DNA of 64,000 bases from Microbacterium sp. GCS4 (GCF_001262495.1 NZ_LGYE01000001.1:124001-188000), one strand, 5' to 3'. Counted from the stretch's first letter, positions 23,633 through 32,156 are shown. Numbers and translations: made by a program. The notes: generated by a model from the letters alone, not told the origin.

Positions 23633-24439
23633 ATGCCGATGCGTGCGCGGAATCAGCTCGTCGTCGACCACCTCCACATCGTGGGCTCCGCGACGGCGAG
23701 CATCGCCGCGCGCCTGACGCAGGTCTCTCGCGAGGATCTCGCCTCCGCCGGCGCGTACGCCCTCGTGCGTGCCGCGGAGAGGTTCGACGCGTCACTCGGC
23801 GTGCCGTTCGGAGCCTTCGCCCGTGAACGCATCAACTGGGCGCTGATGGACGAGTTGCGATCGATGGACTGGGCGCCCCGCGACGTCCGCGCGCGGGCGA
23901 AGGAGACCACCCGCGTCCGCGACGCCCTCGCCGGCGCCCTGGGGCGAACCCCCACACTGCGCGAGATCGCGGACGCGATGGGACTGGATGCGGGAATCGT
24001 GCGCGAGCGTCTGGCGGACGCCGAGCGCACCGTCACGAGCCTCGACGTGTTGGACCCGCACGAGGTCCTCTGGTCGGGCTACCTCCCGGAGGAGATGGCG
24101 ATCGCGGCAGAGCGTGAGGAACTCCTGCACCATGCGGTGGAGGCGCTCCCGGACCGCAAGAGGCTCATCGTGCGTGCGATCTACTTCGAGGACCGCACGG
24201 TGAAGGAGCTGGCGGACGAGCTCGGCGTATCGCACGCCGCGATCTCGCAGCAGCGCGCCGAGGCCGTCCGGATGCTGCGCGACGCTCTCGACCGGCATTA
24301 CGCCGAGAACGCCGCGACCTCCCCGACGCGAACGTCGAAGTCCTCCGCATCCGCCCTGGACTCGTACTTCGATCGCCTCGCGACGTCGAGCGGGCACCGC
24401 TACGCACGGGCGTTCCTGCGCCAGACGATAGGCGTCTGA
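23633..24439 (+). CDS. fliA: FliA/WhiG-type alternative sigma factor
   Basis: This 268-residue protein reads from ATG 23633, with AAGG 9 nt upstream. Region 2 is SAGAYALVRAAERFDASLGV, then FGAFARERINWALMDELRSM and DWAPRDVRARA, which matches the FliA DELRxxDWxPR motif. Region 3 has LGRTPTLREIADAMGL. Region 4 is LPDRKRLIVRAIYFEDRTVK with the helix-turn-helix ELADELGVSHAAISQQRAEA. A 35-residue tail after region 4 is unusual for FliA. It is the likely reader of the four GTTAC-N13/14-GTCGCGATAGT promoters upstream. No anti-sigma FlgM gene is visible in the window. Confidence 0.85.
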   Translation: MPMRARNQLVVDHLHIVGSATASIAARLTQVSREDLASAGAYALVRAAERFDASLGVPFGAFARERINWALMDELRSMDWAPRDVRARAKETTRVRDALAGALGRTPTLREIADAMGLDAGIVRERLADAERTVTSLDVLDPHEVLWSGYLPEEMAIAAEREELLHHAVEALPDRKRLIVRAIYFEDRTVKELADELGVSHAAISQQRAEAVRMLRDALDRHYAENAATSPTRTSKSSASALDSYFDRLATSSGHRYARAFLRQTIGV

Positions 24440-24464
24440 GCGGCCGGGAGCCGGGCGGGCGGGC

Positions 24465-25553
24465 TCAGAGGCCGAACCCGTAATTCGCCTGACCCACGAG
24501 CGTGAGGATCATGCTGGCCGGGTAGACCTCCGGCTCCTCGTCATCGTCGTCCACCAGGTCGAGCCGGTCGATCGGGACGACGATCGTGCCGTCGGCCTCG
24601 AACACGAGGTCGCGCGGCCGGAACGACGCGAAGATCGAGCGCGTCGAGTGACGCAGCTCGTAGGTGCGGAGCGCATCGCCCCGCTCGAACAGGTTCATCT
24701 CCGCCTCCTCCGACCAGATCGTGCCGTCTGGGAACCGTGCCTCGATGCGGTAGGTGCTCGGCTCGATCGCCTTGATGTTGAGGTCCTCGACGATCTCCGC
24801 GAACAGGGTGTCGGGCTGCGCGAGCTCGAACGCGATCGCACGGAGGTGGTCGTAGTTGAGGCGAGCGCGACGGGAGAAGAGCGCCACGTTCTCGATCTCC
24901 ACCGGGTCGGCGTACGGAGCCTGGTCGCGCAGGTACTGCCGCACCTCCTCGGGACCGGGGTATTCGAAGCGCATGTGGTAGTGGAAGCGACCGGGACGAT
25001 TGACGATGTACGCGCTCACGTCGTTGATGTCGTTGACGGTCAGGCAGTAGATGCGCTTGACCGAGGACAGGCCGTCGAACAGGGACAGGAACTGATTCTG
25101 ACGGTTGGCGCCGTCGCCGCCGCCGCGTCGGGTCATGGGGAACGTCTTCTCGAACTCGTCGAAGACGATGAGGCACTCGTCCAGGCTGTCGAGGAACTCG
25201 ACGATGCCCTCGTTGTCCTCCGACACGATCACGACCGGCAGCGCCTGATCACGAGCCTCCTCGGCGACCATCCGCAGGAAGAGAGTCTTGCCGATGCCCT
25301 TGTCGCCCGACAGCATCACGCCGAGACTGCGATCGGAGAGGGCGTAGGAGCGGAAGACCTTGTCGACCTTGCGCTCGAGCCCGCCGTACACGCGCTCGGA
25401 GCCGACGGACAGGTCGTCGACCTTGATCAGGCTGAAGCCCTCCTTCGACGTGAAGTGCACCCGATACGTGCCCAGCGGGAACACCTCGTGCGTGCGAACG
25501 GCGTCGTCGTACACCCGTACGTGGCCACCGGTCTCGATGTACGTTGTCGTCAC
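24465..25553 (-). CDS. AAA-type ATPase of unknown role
   Basis: The start GTG 25553 follows a GAGGACGAGG stretch; the frame is open far upstream but without sense. The 362-residue protein has a beta-rich N-terminal domain (1-75), Walker A GDKGIGKT at 83-90, Walker B LIVFDEFE with the acidic pair at 132-133, and a sensor-like YCLTVNDINDVSAYIVNRPG, RFHYHMRFEYPG stretch with an arginine before the lid helices. The last about 80 residues are acidic and beta-rich. This is a compact AAA protein of the kind often seen in phage or plasmid gene sets. It is convergent with the sigma gene with a 25-bp gap. I cannot assign a substrate. Confidence 0.7.
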   Translation of the reverse strand: MTTTYIETGGHVRVYDDAVRTHEVFPLGTYRVHFTSKEGFSLIKVDDLSVGSERVYGGLERKVDKVFRSYALSDRSLGVMLSGDKGIGKTLFLRMVAEEARDQALPVVIVSEDNEGIVEFLDSLDECLIVFDEFEKTFPMTRRGGGDGANRQNQFLSLFDGLSSVKRIYCLTVNDINDVSAYIVNRPGRFHYHMRFEYPGPEEVRQYLRDQAPYADPVEIENVALFSRRARLNYDHLRAIAFELAQPDTLFAEIVEDLNIKAIEPSTYRIEARFPDGTIWSEEAEMNLFERGDALRTYELRHSTRSIFASFRPRDLVFEADGTIVVPIDRLDLVDDDDEEPEVYPASMILTLVGQANYGFGL

Positions 25554-25724
25554 GGATCCTCGTCCTCTTTCTACCCCGACGTATCTATCGACCGGTTTGC
25601 GGCAGCCGTAAGGTGCAGGACGCAGGAATCGGCCACAGAGGGCCGTGATCGACCTCGAGGGATGCTGCGCGTGCCAGACTCGCGGGAGGGGACCTCCCCG
25701 GACGCACACAGGACGGGAGCGGAC

Positions 25725-26612
25725 ATGGCACAGCGGATCGTGATCAGCGGCGCATCGGGACTCGTCGGGACGGCGCTCGTCGAGTCGCTCCGCGCGGACG
25801 GCGTGGAGCTGACGCGCCTCGTCCGCCGACCTCCGACGAGCAACGACGAGGTGCAGTGGCGTCCCGGCGAGCGCGAGCTCGATCCGGACGTGCTCTCCGG
25901 AGCGGATGCCGTCGTCGCGCTGGGCGGCGCGAGCGTCGGGCGTTTGCCCTGGACGCGCGGCTATCGCCGCACCCTCGTCGAGTCGCGGATCGTGACGACC
26001 CGCACGATCGCCACTGCGGTCAGAGCGCTCGGCGCGGACGCGCCGATGTTCGTGTCGGCCTCCGCTGTCGGCTTCTACGGATCCGCGCCCGGAGAGGTGC
26101 TGACCGAGGACGCTCCAGCGGGCGACACGTTCCTCGCGCGGCTCTGCGTCCGCTGGGAGGACGAGGCCCGGCGCGCAGGCGATCACGCGCGGGTGGCGCT
26201 GCTGCGCACGGCGCCTATCGTTCACCGGCGGGGCGTCCTGAAGCCGCTCATCCAGCTGACGCGGTTCGGTCTCGCAGGTCCCCTCGGGCCGGGGACGCAG
26301 ATGTGGCCGTGGATCTCGTTGGAGGATGAGGTGCGCGGCATCCGCCATGTGATCGACTCGGGACTCGACGGACCGGTCAACCTCACGGGACCGGCCCCGG
26401 CGACGGCGGACGATCTCGGGCGCGCTGTCGCCCGTCGGATGCATCGGCCGTTCTGGCTGCCTGCACCTGCGTGGGCGTTGCGTCTCGCCCTCGGCGACGC
26501 CGCGGAGTCGCTGCTCCTATCGGATGCCGACGTGCGCCCGCGGATACTGCTCGACTCGGGCTTCTCGTTCACCCACACCACGGTGCAGCAGGCGGTCGAC
26601 GCGGCGCTGTGA
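25725..26612 (+). CDS. TIGR01777-family NAD-dependent epimerase
   Basis: This 295-residue protein has the Rossmann start RIVISGASGLVGTALVESL and the family features SRIVTTRTIATAVR, FVSASAVGFYGSAPGEVLTE and MWPWISLEDEVRGIRHVI, followed by a C-terminal DUF1731-like part (MHRPFWLPAPAWALRLALGD). These sugar-epimerase-like proteins (YfcH and SulA-like in other species) have no firm substrate. It stands alone, with a GGAG site before the ATG. Confidence 0.9.
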   Translation: MAQRIVISGASGLVGTALVESLRADGVELTRLVRRPPTSNDEVQWRPGERELDPDVLSGADAVVALGGASVGRLPWTRGYRRTLVESRIVTTRTIATAVRALGADAPMFVSASAVGFYGSAPGEVLTEDAPAGDTFLARLCVRWEDEARRAGDHARVALLRTAPIVHRRGVLKPLIQLTRFGLAGPLGPGTQMWPWISLEDEVRGIRHVIDSGLDGPVNLTGPAPATADDLGRAVARRMHRPFWLPAPAWALRLALGDAAESLLLSDADVRPRILLDSGFSFTHTTVQQAVDAAL

Positions 26613-26649
26613 GACGCGCCGCGCCGACCGGTCGGACGCCGACAGGACC

Positions 26650-27414
26650 TCAGCGGTTGTGCGGATCTGCGGCGTTGAGCGCTGCGACGACCTGCGGGTA
26701 GTCGCCCCGGGCCTCGCCGTAGCGGAGGAACTTCACGCGCTCGACCTGGATCTCGGTCGCGTCGGGCTGCGACTCGATGAGCCCCATGACCTCCGAGACG
26801 AAGTCGTCCAGGGGCATGGCGTTCTCGCTCGTCTCGTGGCCGGGCATGAGCTCGGTCCGCACGGCCGGCGGTTCGAGCTCCTGCACCGACACGCTCGTCC
26901 CCGCGAGCTGCAGGCGCACGGACTCGCTGAGCATGTGGATCGCGGCCTTCGTGGCGTTGTACGTCGGCGTGGCCCGCAGGGGAGCGAACGCGAGTCCCGA
27001 GGAGACCGTCACGATGGTCGCGTCGTCCTGGGCCTGCAGGTGCTCGATGAACGCGGCGATGAGGCGGATCGGGCCAAGGAGGTTCGTCGTGACGGTCGCC
27101 TCGGCCGTCTCGAGGAAACCGGACGGGGTCGTCCAGTCCTCGGCGCGCATGATGCCCGCCATCGCCACGACGACGTTGAGGTCGGGATGTGCCGCGATGA
27201 CGTCGCGTGCGGCATCCCGGATGCTGTCCGCATCCGCGGTGTCGATGCGCACGGCGTGGATGCCGGGGTTCTCGGCGGCGATCCGCTCGAGAAGCGCGGT
27301 GCGCCGCCCGCCGACGATCACGGTGTTGCCGCGCTCGGCGAGTCGCTGGGCGAGGGCGAGGCCGATGCCGCTCGTCGCCCCGGGGATGAAGATGGTGTTT
27401 CCGCTGATGTTCAT
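26650..27414 (-). CDS. Short-chain dehydrogenase/reductase
   Basis: This 254-residue classical SDR has GATSGIG at residues 13-19, the TVSSGLAF serine strand and the catalytic YNATK. The C-terminal part (ELEPPAVRTELMPGHE) resembles DltE-type oxidoreductases; substrate unknown. It is transcribed divergently from the HTH regulator at 27515, across a gap with two large inverted repeats (27441-27482), so it is very likely the regulator's target. Confidence 0.9.
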   Translation of the reverse strand: MNISGNTIFIPGATSGIGLALAQRLAERGNTVIVGGRRTALLERIAAENPGIHAVRIDTADADSIRDAARDVIAAHPDLNVVVAMAGIMRAEDWTTPSGFLETAEATVTTNLLGPIRLIAAFIEHLQAQDDATIVTVSSGLAFAPLRATPTYNATKAAIHMLSESVRLQLAGTSVSVQELEPPAVRTELMPGHETSENAMPLDDFVSEVMGLIESQPDATEIQVERVKFLRYGEARGDYPQVVAALNAADPHNR

Positions 27415-27440
27415 GACCCCACTCTCCGGCGCCCGTCGTC

Positions 27441-27482
27441 GTCCCTCCAGGGACGGCTCATCCAGGGACCCGCGGTCCCTGG
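27441..27482. promoter_or_regulatory. Two inverted repeats forming the operator region between SDR and HTH genes
   Basis: GTCCCT-CC-AGGGAC (27441-27454) and CCAGGGACC-CGC-GGTCCCTGG (27462-27482) share the half-site AGGGAC. The second overlaps the -35 region of the HTH gene promoter, whose -10 is GATACT at 27503-27508, and both lie within 70 bp of the SDR start. This is the expected layout for autorepression plus control of the divergent gene. Confidence 0.65.
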
Positions 27483-27514
27483 ATCGTCGTCCGCGCGCGG
27501 GGGATACTGCTGAG

Positions 27515-28351
27515 GTGGACAGAGATGCGCTGGCGGAGTTCCTCGTGAGCCGGAGGGAGCAGCTGCGCCCCGCGGATGTGGGGCTCGGCCAAGGGGTACG
27601 GCGGCGGACCCCTGGCCTCCGACGTGAAGAGGTCGCGCAGCTCGCCGCGATGTCGACGGACTACTACGCACGACTCGAGCAGCGGCGAGGGCCTCAGCCG
27701 AGCGTGCAGATCCTGGCCTCGCTCGCGCGTGCGCTGCGGCTCACGTCCGACGAGCGGGACTACCTGCACCGGGTCAGCGGGCACAGCGCCCCCGACCGCA
27801 CGGCGTTCACGGACTACGTGCATCCGGGGATGCTCCGCATCCTGGACCGGCTCGACGACAGCCCCGCGTTCATCGTGTCGGTGCTGGACGAGGTCCTGGT
27901 CCAGAACGACGCCGCCAAGGCCCTGCTCGGAGACGCGAGCGGGTTCGAGGGTCTGGAGCGCAGTGGGATCTACCGCTGGTTCGCCGACCCGGCGGGGGAG
28001 CGGCATCACTACCCGGACGCGGATCACCCGCAGCGCAGCCGAGTTCTCGTCGCCTCGCTGCGCTCCGCATACGGCGCTCTGGGGGAACGCTCCCGGGCCG
28101 GAGAGATCGTGCGGGAGCTGATCGGGCGCTCGGAGGAGTTCGCCGCGCTCTGGCAGGTGCACGAGGTGCGTCGCCGCTTCGACGACCACAAGGTGCTGGT
28201 GCATCCCGCGGTGGGGGAGATCGAGGTCGACTGCCAGGCGCTGCTCACCGAGGACGAGTCGCAGGCCCTCGTGGTGCTCACCGCTGCACCCGGGAGCGAG
28301 GCTGCGAGCAAGCTCGAACTCGTCCGGGTCCTCGGGACGCAGCGCGTCTGA
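27515..28351 (+). CDS. XRE-family regulator with MmyB-like ligand-binding domain
   Basis: This 278-residue protein is read from GTG 27515, six bases after the -10 GATACT, so the mRNA is leaderless. The N-terminal HTH region (EFLVSRREQLRPADVGLGQG, RRRTPGLRREEVAQLAAMS, DYYARLEQRRGPQPS) is typical of MmyB-like regulators. The C-terminal PAS-like domain (ILDRLDDSPAFIVSVLDEVL, QNDAAKALLGD) matches the MmyB ligand domain, thought to bind fatty-acid-like molecules. Members are commonly divergent from an SDR gene, as here. Confidence 0.9.
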   Translation: MDRDALAEFLVSRREQLRPADVGLGQGVRRRTPGLRREEVAQLAAMSTDYYARLEQRRGPQPSVQILASLARALRLTSDERDYLHRVSGHSAPDRTAFTDYVHPGMLRILDRLDDSPAFIVSVLDEVLVQNDAAKALLGDASGFEGLERSGIYRWFADPAGERHHYPDADHPQRSRVLVASLRSAYGALGERSRAGEIVRELIGRSEEFAALWQVHEVRRRFDDHKVLVHPAVGEIEVDCQALLTEDESQALVVLTAAPGSEAASKLELVRVLGTQRV

Positions 28352-28370
28352 CGGCTGCGCCCCGAGCGGG

Positions 28371-29210
28371 TCAGGACTCCTCGTGCGTGCGCGGATCCGC
28401 GCCGAAGAGTCGTCCGTCCTCGCGACCGAGGGCCGTGATCGCGGCGACCTCGTCGTCGGAGAGGCGCACCGCACCCGCCTCGAGATTCGACACCTGGTGC
28501 TCGAGCGACGAGGCCTTGGGGATCGCGACCGTCTCGCGTGCGACATGCCAGGCGAGCACGGTCTGGGCGCGGGAGATGCCATGCGCATCGGCCACCTCGC
28601 CGATCACGGCCTCGTCCAGCAACTCCTTGGCGCGTCCGAGGGGACTCCAGGCCTCGGTGAGGATGCCGTGCTCGCGGTGATACGCGAGCTGCTCGCTCTG
28701 CGGGAAGAAGGGGTGCACCTCGATCTGGTTGACCACGGGTCGCACACCGGTCTCGCGCTCGATGCGCTCGAGGTGCTCCGGCAGGAAGTTCGACACGCCG
28801 ATCTGGCCCACGACTCCGCGCTGTTGCGCGTCGACCAGGGCCTCCCAGGCCTGCACGTACTCGTCCTGGCTGGGGTTCGGCCAGTGGATCAGGTGCAGGT
28901 CGGTGACGTCGACACCGAGACGGGAACGGCTCTCCTCGATGCTCGTCGTCGCCTTCGCCCGCGGGTGGTGACGGCCGGGCAGCTTGGTCGTCACGATGAT
29001 CTCCGAGCGGTCGACGTCGGCGGCGCGGACTCCGCGTCCGACGGAACCCTCGTTCTCGTAGTTGAATGCCGAGTCGAGCAGGCGGTAGCCGGCGCCGATC
29101 GCTGTGGCCACGGCATCCGCTCCAGCGTCGCCGTTCAAGGCGTAGGTGCCGAGTCCGAGGGCGGGGAGTTCGAAGCCGTTGTGCGCGGTGAAGCGAGGAA
29201 GAGCGGTCAT
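28371..29210 (-). CDS. Aldo/keto reductase
   Basis: This 279-residue protein has the NADPH-dependent AKR fold features: LGTYALNGDAG, GYRLLDSAFNYENEGSVGRG with catalytic Asp and Tyr, the lysine in VTTKLPGRHHP, and LHLIHWPNP with the histidine. The C-terminal cofactor segment is AIPKASSLEHQVSNL. It resembles 2,5-diketo-D-gluconate reductase-type enzymes; the true substrate is unknown. The start ATG lies 6 nt from a TACGCT -10 shared, on a palindrome, with the divergent YchJ-like gene. Confidence 0.92.
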   Translation of the reverse strand: MTALPRFTAHNGFELPALGLGTYALNGDAGADAVATAIGAGYRLLDSAFNYENEGSVGRGVRAADVDRSEIIVTTKLPGRHHPRAKATTSIEESRSRLGVDVTDLHLIHWPNPSQDEYVQAWEALVDAQQRGVVGQIGVSNFLPEHLERIERETGVRPVVNQIEVHPFFPQSEQLAYHREHGILTEAWSPLGRAKELLDEAVIGEVADAHGISRAQTVLAWHVARETVAIPKASSLEHQVSNLEAGAVRLSDDEVAAITALGREDGRLFGADPRTHEES

Positions 29211-29216
29211 GCCGTC

Positions 29217-29226
29217 AGCGTACGCT
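29217..29226. promoter_or_regulatory. Palindromic -10 element serving two divergent leaderless promoters
   Basis: AGCGTACGCT reads TACGCT on both strands. On the + strand TACGCT (29221-29226) lies 6 nt before GTG 29233; on the - strand TACGCT (29222-29217) lies 6 nt before ATG 29210. The two -10 boxes share the central TA, so only one polymerase can occupy the site at a time. Confidence 0.6.
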
Positions 29227-29232
29227 GGACCC

Positions 29233-29655
29233 GTGACGGAGGCGGAGACCATGGCGTCGGATGGCGGGAACGGGCAGGATTCGCACCGGTGCCCGTGCGG
29301 CTCGGGCGACGTGTTCGCACGGTGCTGCGGTCCGGTGCTCGACGGAGTGCCCGCCTCGACGGCCGAGCGGCTGATGCGATCGCGGTTCACGGCGTTCTCG
29401 CTCGGAGACGCCGACCACCTGCTCGCGACCTGGCACCCGACGACGCGCCCGGACTCTCTCGACCTCGATGCGAGCCTGCGGTGGCGGCGCCTGCTGATCG
29501 TCGACCGTGTGGCCGGCGGCCCCTTCGACCGCGAAGGGGTGGTGGAGTTCGCCGCCACCTGGGAGCAGCAGAGTGAGAGAGGGGTGCTCCGGGAGCGCAG
29601 CCGATTCGTGCGCGAAGGCCGCTCGTGGTTCTACGTCGACGGCGATGTTGCCTGA
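29233..29655 (+). CDS. YchJ-family SEC-C motif protein
   Basis: GTG 29233 fits a leaderless transcript (TACGCT, 6 nt, GTG) and gives 140 residues; ATG 29251 behind GGAGGCGGAG is an internal alternative giving 134. The N-terminal zinc motif is CPCGSGDVFARCC. The UPF0225/YchJ domain follows (ERLMRSRFTAFSLGDADHLL, TWHPTTRP, RFVREGRSWFYVDG). The SEC-C motif binds zinc and, in SecA, mediates protein contacts; the role of YchJ is not known. Confidence 0.88.
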   Translation: MTEAETMASDGGNGQDSHRCPCGSGDVFARCCGPVLDGVPASTAERLMRSRFTAFSLGDADHLLATWHPTTRPDSLDLDASLRWRRLLIVDRVAGGPFDREGVVEFAATWEQQSERGVLRERSRFVREGRSWFYVDGDVA

Positions 29656-29685
29656 GCGAGTAGAGATGTTGCCTGAGCGAGTAGA
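29644..29685 (+). repeat. Perfect 21-bp tandem duplication at the YchJ stop / zinc-ribbon promoter
   Basis: The 21-bp unit beginning GATGTTGCCTGAG and ending TAGA occurs twice with no gap (29644-29664, 29665-29685). The first copy contains the YchJ-like stop codon; the second ends in the -10-like TAGATT (29682-29687) seven bases before the next gene's GTG. It looks like a recent slippage duplication that doubled the -10 region. Confidence 0.85.
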
Positions 29686-29694
29686 TTTGAACGC

Positions 29695-30426
29695 GTGAAC
29701 GCCAGCCCGGAACACCAGCGCATCCTTCTCGACGTCGCCGACCTGGACCGCCGCATCGCGCAGGCGGAGCGCGCGCGCACCAAGCCGACCCAGGCCGCCC
29801 GCATCACCGAGCTCGTCGCGATCCGCCAGGAGCAGCTGCGCGAGCTGACGGCGCTCACCGGGACACGCGACGACGTGCGCACCGAGCTGACGCGGCTCGA
29901 GTCCGACGTGGCCCTCGTCGAACAGCGCCGTGCGCGCGACGCCGACCGCCTCGCCGCGGCGACCAACCCGAAGGAGGCGCAGGCGCTCGAGCACGAGATC
30001 GCCAGCCTGACCCGCCGGCAGAGCGACCTGGAGGACGCGCAGCTCGACGTCATGGGGCGGATGGAGGATGCCGACGCCGCAGTCGCGGCGCAGCAGGCGC
30101 TCCTCGACACCACGACCAGCGAGGGCAGTGCGCTCACCGCGCAGGCCAAGGCGGACGTGGCCGCGGCCACCGACCTCGGCGCGCAGCTCGCCCGCGACCG
30201 CGAGGCTGTCACCGCGACGATCCCCGCCCCGCTCCTGGCGGAGTACACGCGCCGAGCCGCCAACAGCGCCGGTGCTGCTCTCCTCACACGCGGCACCTGC
30301 GAGGGCTGCCGCATCCTGTTGCCCGGTACCGACATCGCCGAGATCCGCCGGGCCGCCGAGGACGCCGTCGTCTCGTGCCCGGAGTGCGGCTGCATCCTCG
30401 TCCGCACCGAGGAGTCCGGGCTGTGA
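29695..30426 (+). CDS. Coiled-coil protein with C4 zinc ribbon (Rv2229c-like)
   Basis: This 243-residue protein starts at GTG 29695, probably leaderless. Residues 5-175 form a long coiled coil (LDVADLDRRIAQAERARTKP, RLESDVALVEQRRARDADRL). The C-terminus has a zinc ribbon with CEGC and CPEC pairs. This is the DUF164/zf-RING_7 layout conserved in actinobacteria (Rv2229c in M. tuberculosis). Proposed roles include nucleic-acid or translation-linked functions, but none is settled. The polymerase gene begins 25 bp later. Confidence 0.88.
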   Translation: MNASPEHQRILLDVADLDRRIAQAERARTKPTQAARITELVAIRQEQLRELTALTGTRDDVRTELTRLESDVALVEQRRARDADRLAAATNPKEAQALEHEIASLTRRQSDLEDAQLDVMGRMEDADAAVAAQQALLDTTTSEGSALTAQAKADVAAATDLGAQLARDREAVTATIPAPLLAEYTRRAANSAGAALLTRGTCEGCRILLPGTDIAEIRRAAEDAVVSCPECGCILVRTEESGL

Positions 30427-30451
30427 TCTGCGCGCCGCGAGCGCGCCGGCG

Positions 30452-32149
30452 GTGAGCTCGCGGCGGACTCCGGAGCGATGGATCGCCCTGGTGGCCGACC
30501 GCTCCGGGGACTGGACGGCCGTGGAGCTCGATCCCGCAGGCGAGGAGCGCGGTCGTGAACGGCTGAGCGCTGCCAGACTCCCGGACTGGGTGACGGCGCA
30601 GGAGAGCGAGAACGCTCCGCGGTGGATCATCCGCAGCGCTCGCGAGGTGTATCCGCCGCTCCTCGCCGCGGGTGTGCGTCTCGGGCGCACGCACGACCTC
30701 CTCCTGTGTCATGCGATCCTCCGCGACACGGACGCGGTCGCTCGTCCGCTCGCTCCCTCCGCCGACTGGGTGCGCACCGAGGTCGTCGACGAGGCGCCGT
30801 CGTTGTTCGACGTCTTCGAGCGCGAGGACGACACCGACCCGGTCGAGGACGTGCTCGCGCAGTTCCGGCTCCAGCGCCGCGTGATCGACGACGGCGCGGA
30901 CGGACGCCTCGCGCTCTTGACCTCGGCGGAATCCGCGGGCGGGCTGGTCGCGGAGGAGATGCGCGCCGCCGGGCTCCCCTGGGACGAGCGGATCCACGAC
31001 GGCATCCTCACCGAGATCCTCGGAGCGCGTCCGATCGCGGGCGGGATGCCGAGCCGCATGGTCGCCGAGGCGGAGCGTGTGCGGTCGATCCTCGGGGATC
31101 CGGGACTCAACCTCGACAGTCAGCCCAAGCTGCTGCGCGCACTGCACCGGGTGGGCGTGCAGGTCGAGTCGACCGGACGCTGGGAGCTCGCGCAGCACGA
31201 CCACCCCGTGATCGGGCCGCTCACCGCCTACAAGAAGCTCGCCCGTCTGCTGAGCGCAAACGGCTGGGGGTGGCTCTCCGAGTGGGTGCGAGACGGTCGG
31301 TTCCGCCCCGTCTACATCCCCGGCGGAGTCGTCACGGGTCGCTGGGCTTCGGCGGGCGGCGGTGCACTGCAGATCCCGAGGAACCTCCGCGCAGCGGTGC
31401 GTGCCGACGAGGGCTGGCGGCTCGTCGTCGCCGACGTGGCTCAGCTCGAACCGCGCATGCTCGCTGCGATGGCCGGCGACCGAGCCATGGCTCGCGCCGC
31501 GCAGGGAGCCGACCTGTATGCGGGCGTCGTCGAATCGGGAGCCGTCGCGACGCGGGAAGAGGCCAAGTACGCCGTGCTCGGCGCCATGTACGGCGCGACC
31601 ACAGGCGACAGCGGGCGTCTCGTGCCGCGGCTGCGCAAGGTGTACCCACGCGCCATGGCGCTCGTCGACCGCGCCGCGCGGATCGGCGAGGACGGCGGCG
31701 TGGTGTCCACGTGGCTGGGCCGTTCCTCGCCCCGTCCCTCCGCCGAGTGGGAGCGGATGCAGGCGCGCGCGACGGACGCCGACGCGGATCCCGCCGAGGT
31801 CGCGGTGGCACGGCGACGGGCGCGCGACTGGGGCCGCTTCACACGGAACTTCGTCGTGCAGGGAACCGCTGCCGAATGGTCGCTGATCTGGCTCGCCGAG
31901 ATCCGCCATCGCCTGGCGCAGCTGCCGGAGGCGGAGCATCGCGCCCCGGCATCCGGCCCGTTCGCAGCACGCGCGCACCTCGCTTTTTTCCTGCACGACG
32001 AGGTCGTGCTGCACGCCCCGGCAGAGCAGGCCGAGGCGGCCGCCGAGGCGGTGCGCGATGCCGCGGCGGTGGCGACCCGACGCCTGTTCGGCGACTTCCC
32101 GATCGATGTGCCGCTCGACCTTCGCAACGCGGAGTCCGCCGAGAAGTAG
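30452..32149 (+). CDS. PolA-like DNA polymerase (bifunctional 3'-5' exonuclease/polymerase family)
   Basis: GTG 30452 gives 565 residues, the usual size of this actinobacterial family; the open frame extends upstream without homology. Family-A polymerase motifs are present in divergent form: motif A VVADVAQLEPRMLAAMAGD, motif B REEAKYAVLGAMYGATTGD, and motif C FFLHDEVVLHAP with the HDE carboxylates. The N-terminal exonuclease-like half (1-230) shows no complete DEDD set. There is no 5'-nuclease domain. It is distinct from the replicative PolA, which should be elsewhere; DNA repair is the likely use. Confidence 0.87.
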   Translation: MSSRRTPERWIALVADRSGDWTAVELDPAGEERGRERLSAARLPDWVTAQESENAPRWIIRSAREVYPPLLAAGVRLGRTHDLLLCHAILRDTDAVARPLAPSADWVRTEVVDEAPSLFDVFEREDDTDPVEDVLAQFRLQRRVIDDGADGRLALLTSAESAGGLVAEEMRAAGLPWDERIHDGILTEILGARPIAGGMPSRMVAEAERVRSILGDPGLNLDSQPKLLRALHRVGVQVESTGRWELAQHDHPVIGPLTAYKKLARLLSANGWGWLSEWVRDGRFRPVYIPGGVVTGRWASAGGGALQIPRNLRAAVRADEGWRLVVADVAQLEPRMLAAMAGDRAMARAAQGADLYAGVVESGAVATREEAKYAVLGAMYGATTGDSGRLVPRLRKVYPRAMALVDRAARIGEDGGVVSTWLGRSSPRPSAEWERMQARATDADADPAEVAVARRRARDWGRFTRNFVVQGTAAEWSLIWLAEIRHRLAQLPEAEHRAPASGPFAARAHLAFFLHDEVVLHAPAEQAEAAAEAVRDAAAVATRRLFGDFPIDVPLDLRNAESAEK

Positions 32150-32156
32150 CTCCCCG

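Noticed and set aside
26777..27514. Extension of the HTH regulator frame upstream through the SDR gene
   Set aside because: It is antisense to the SDR catalytic core; the operator and -10 box before GTG 27515 fix the start.
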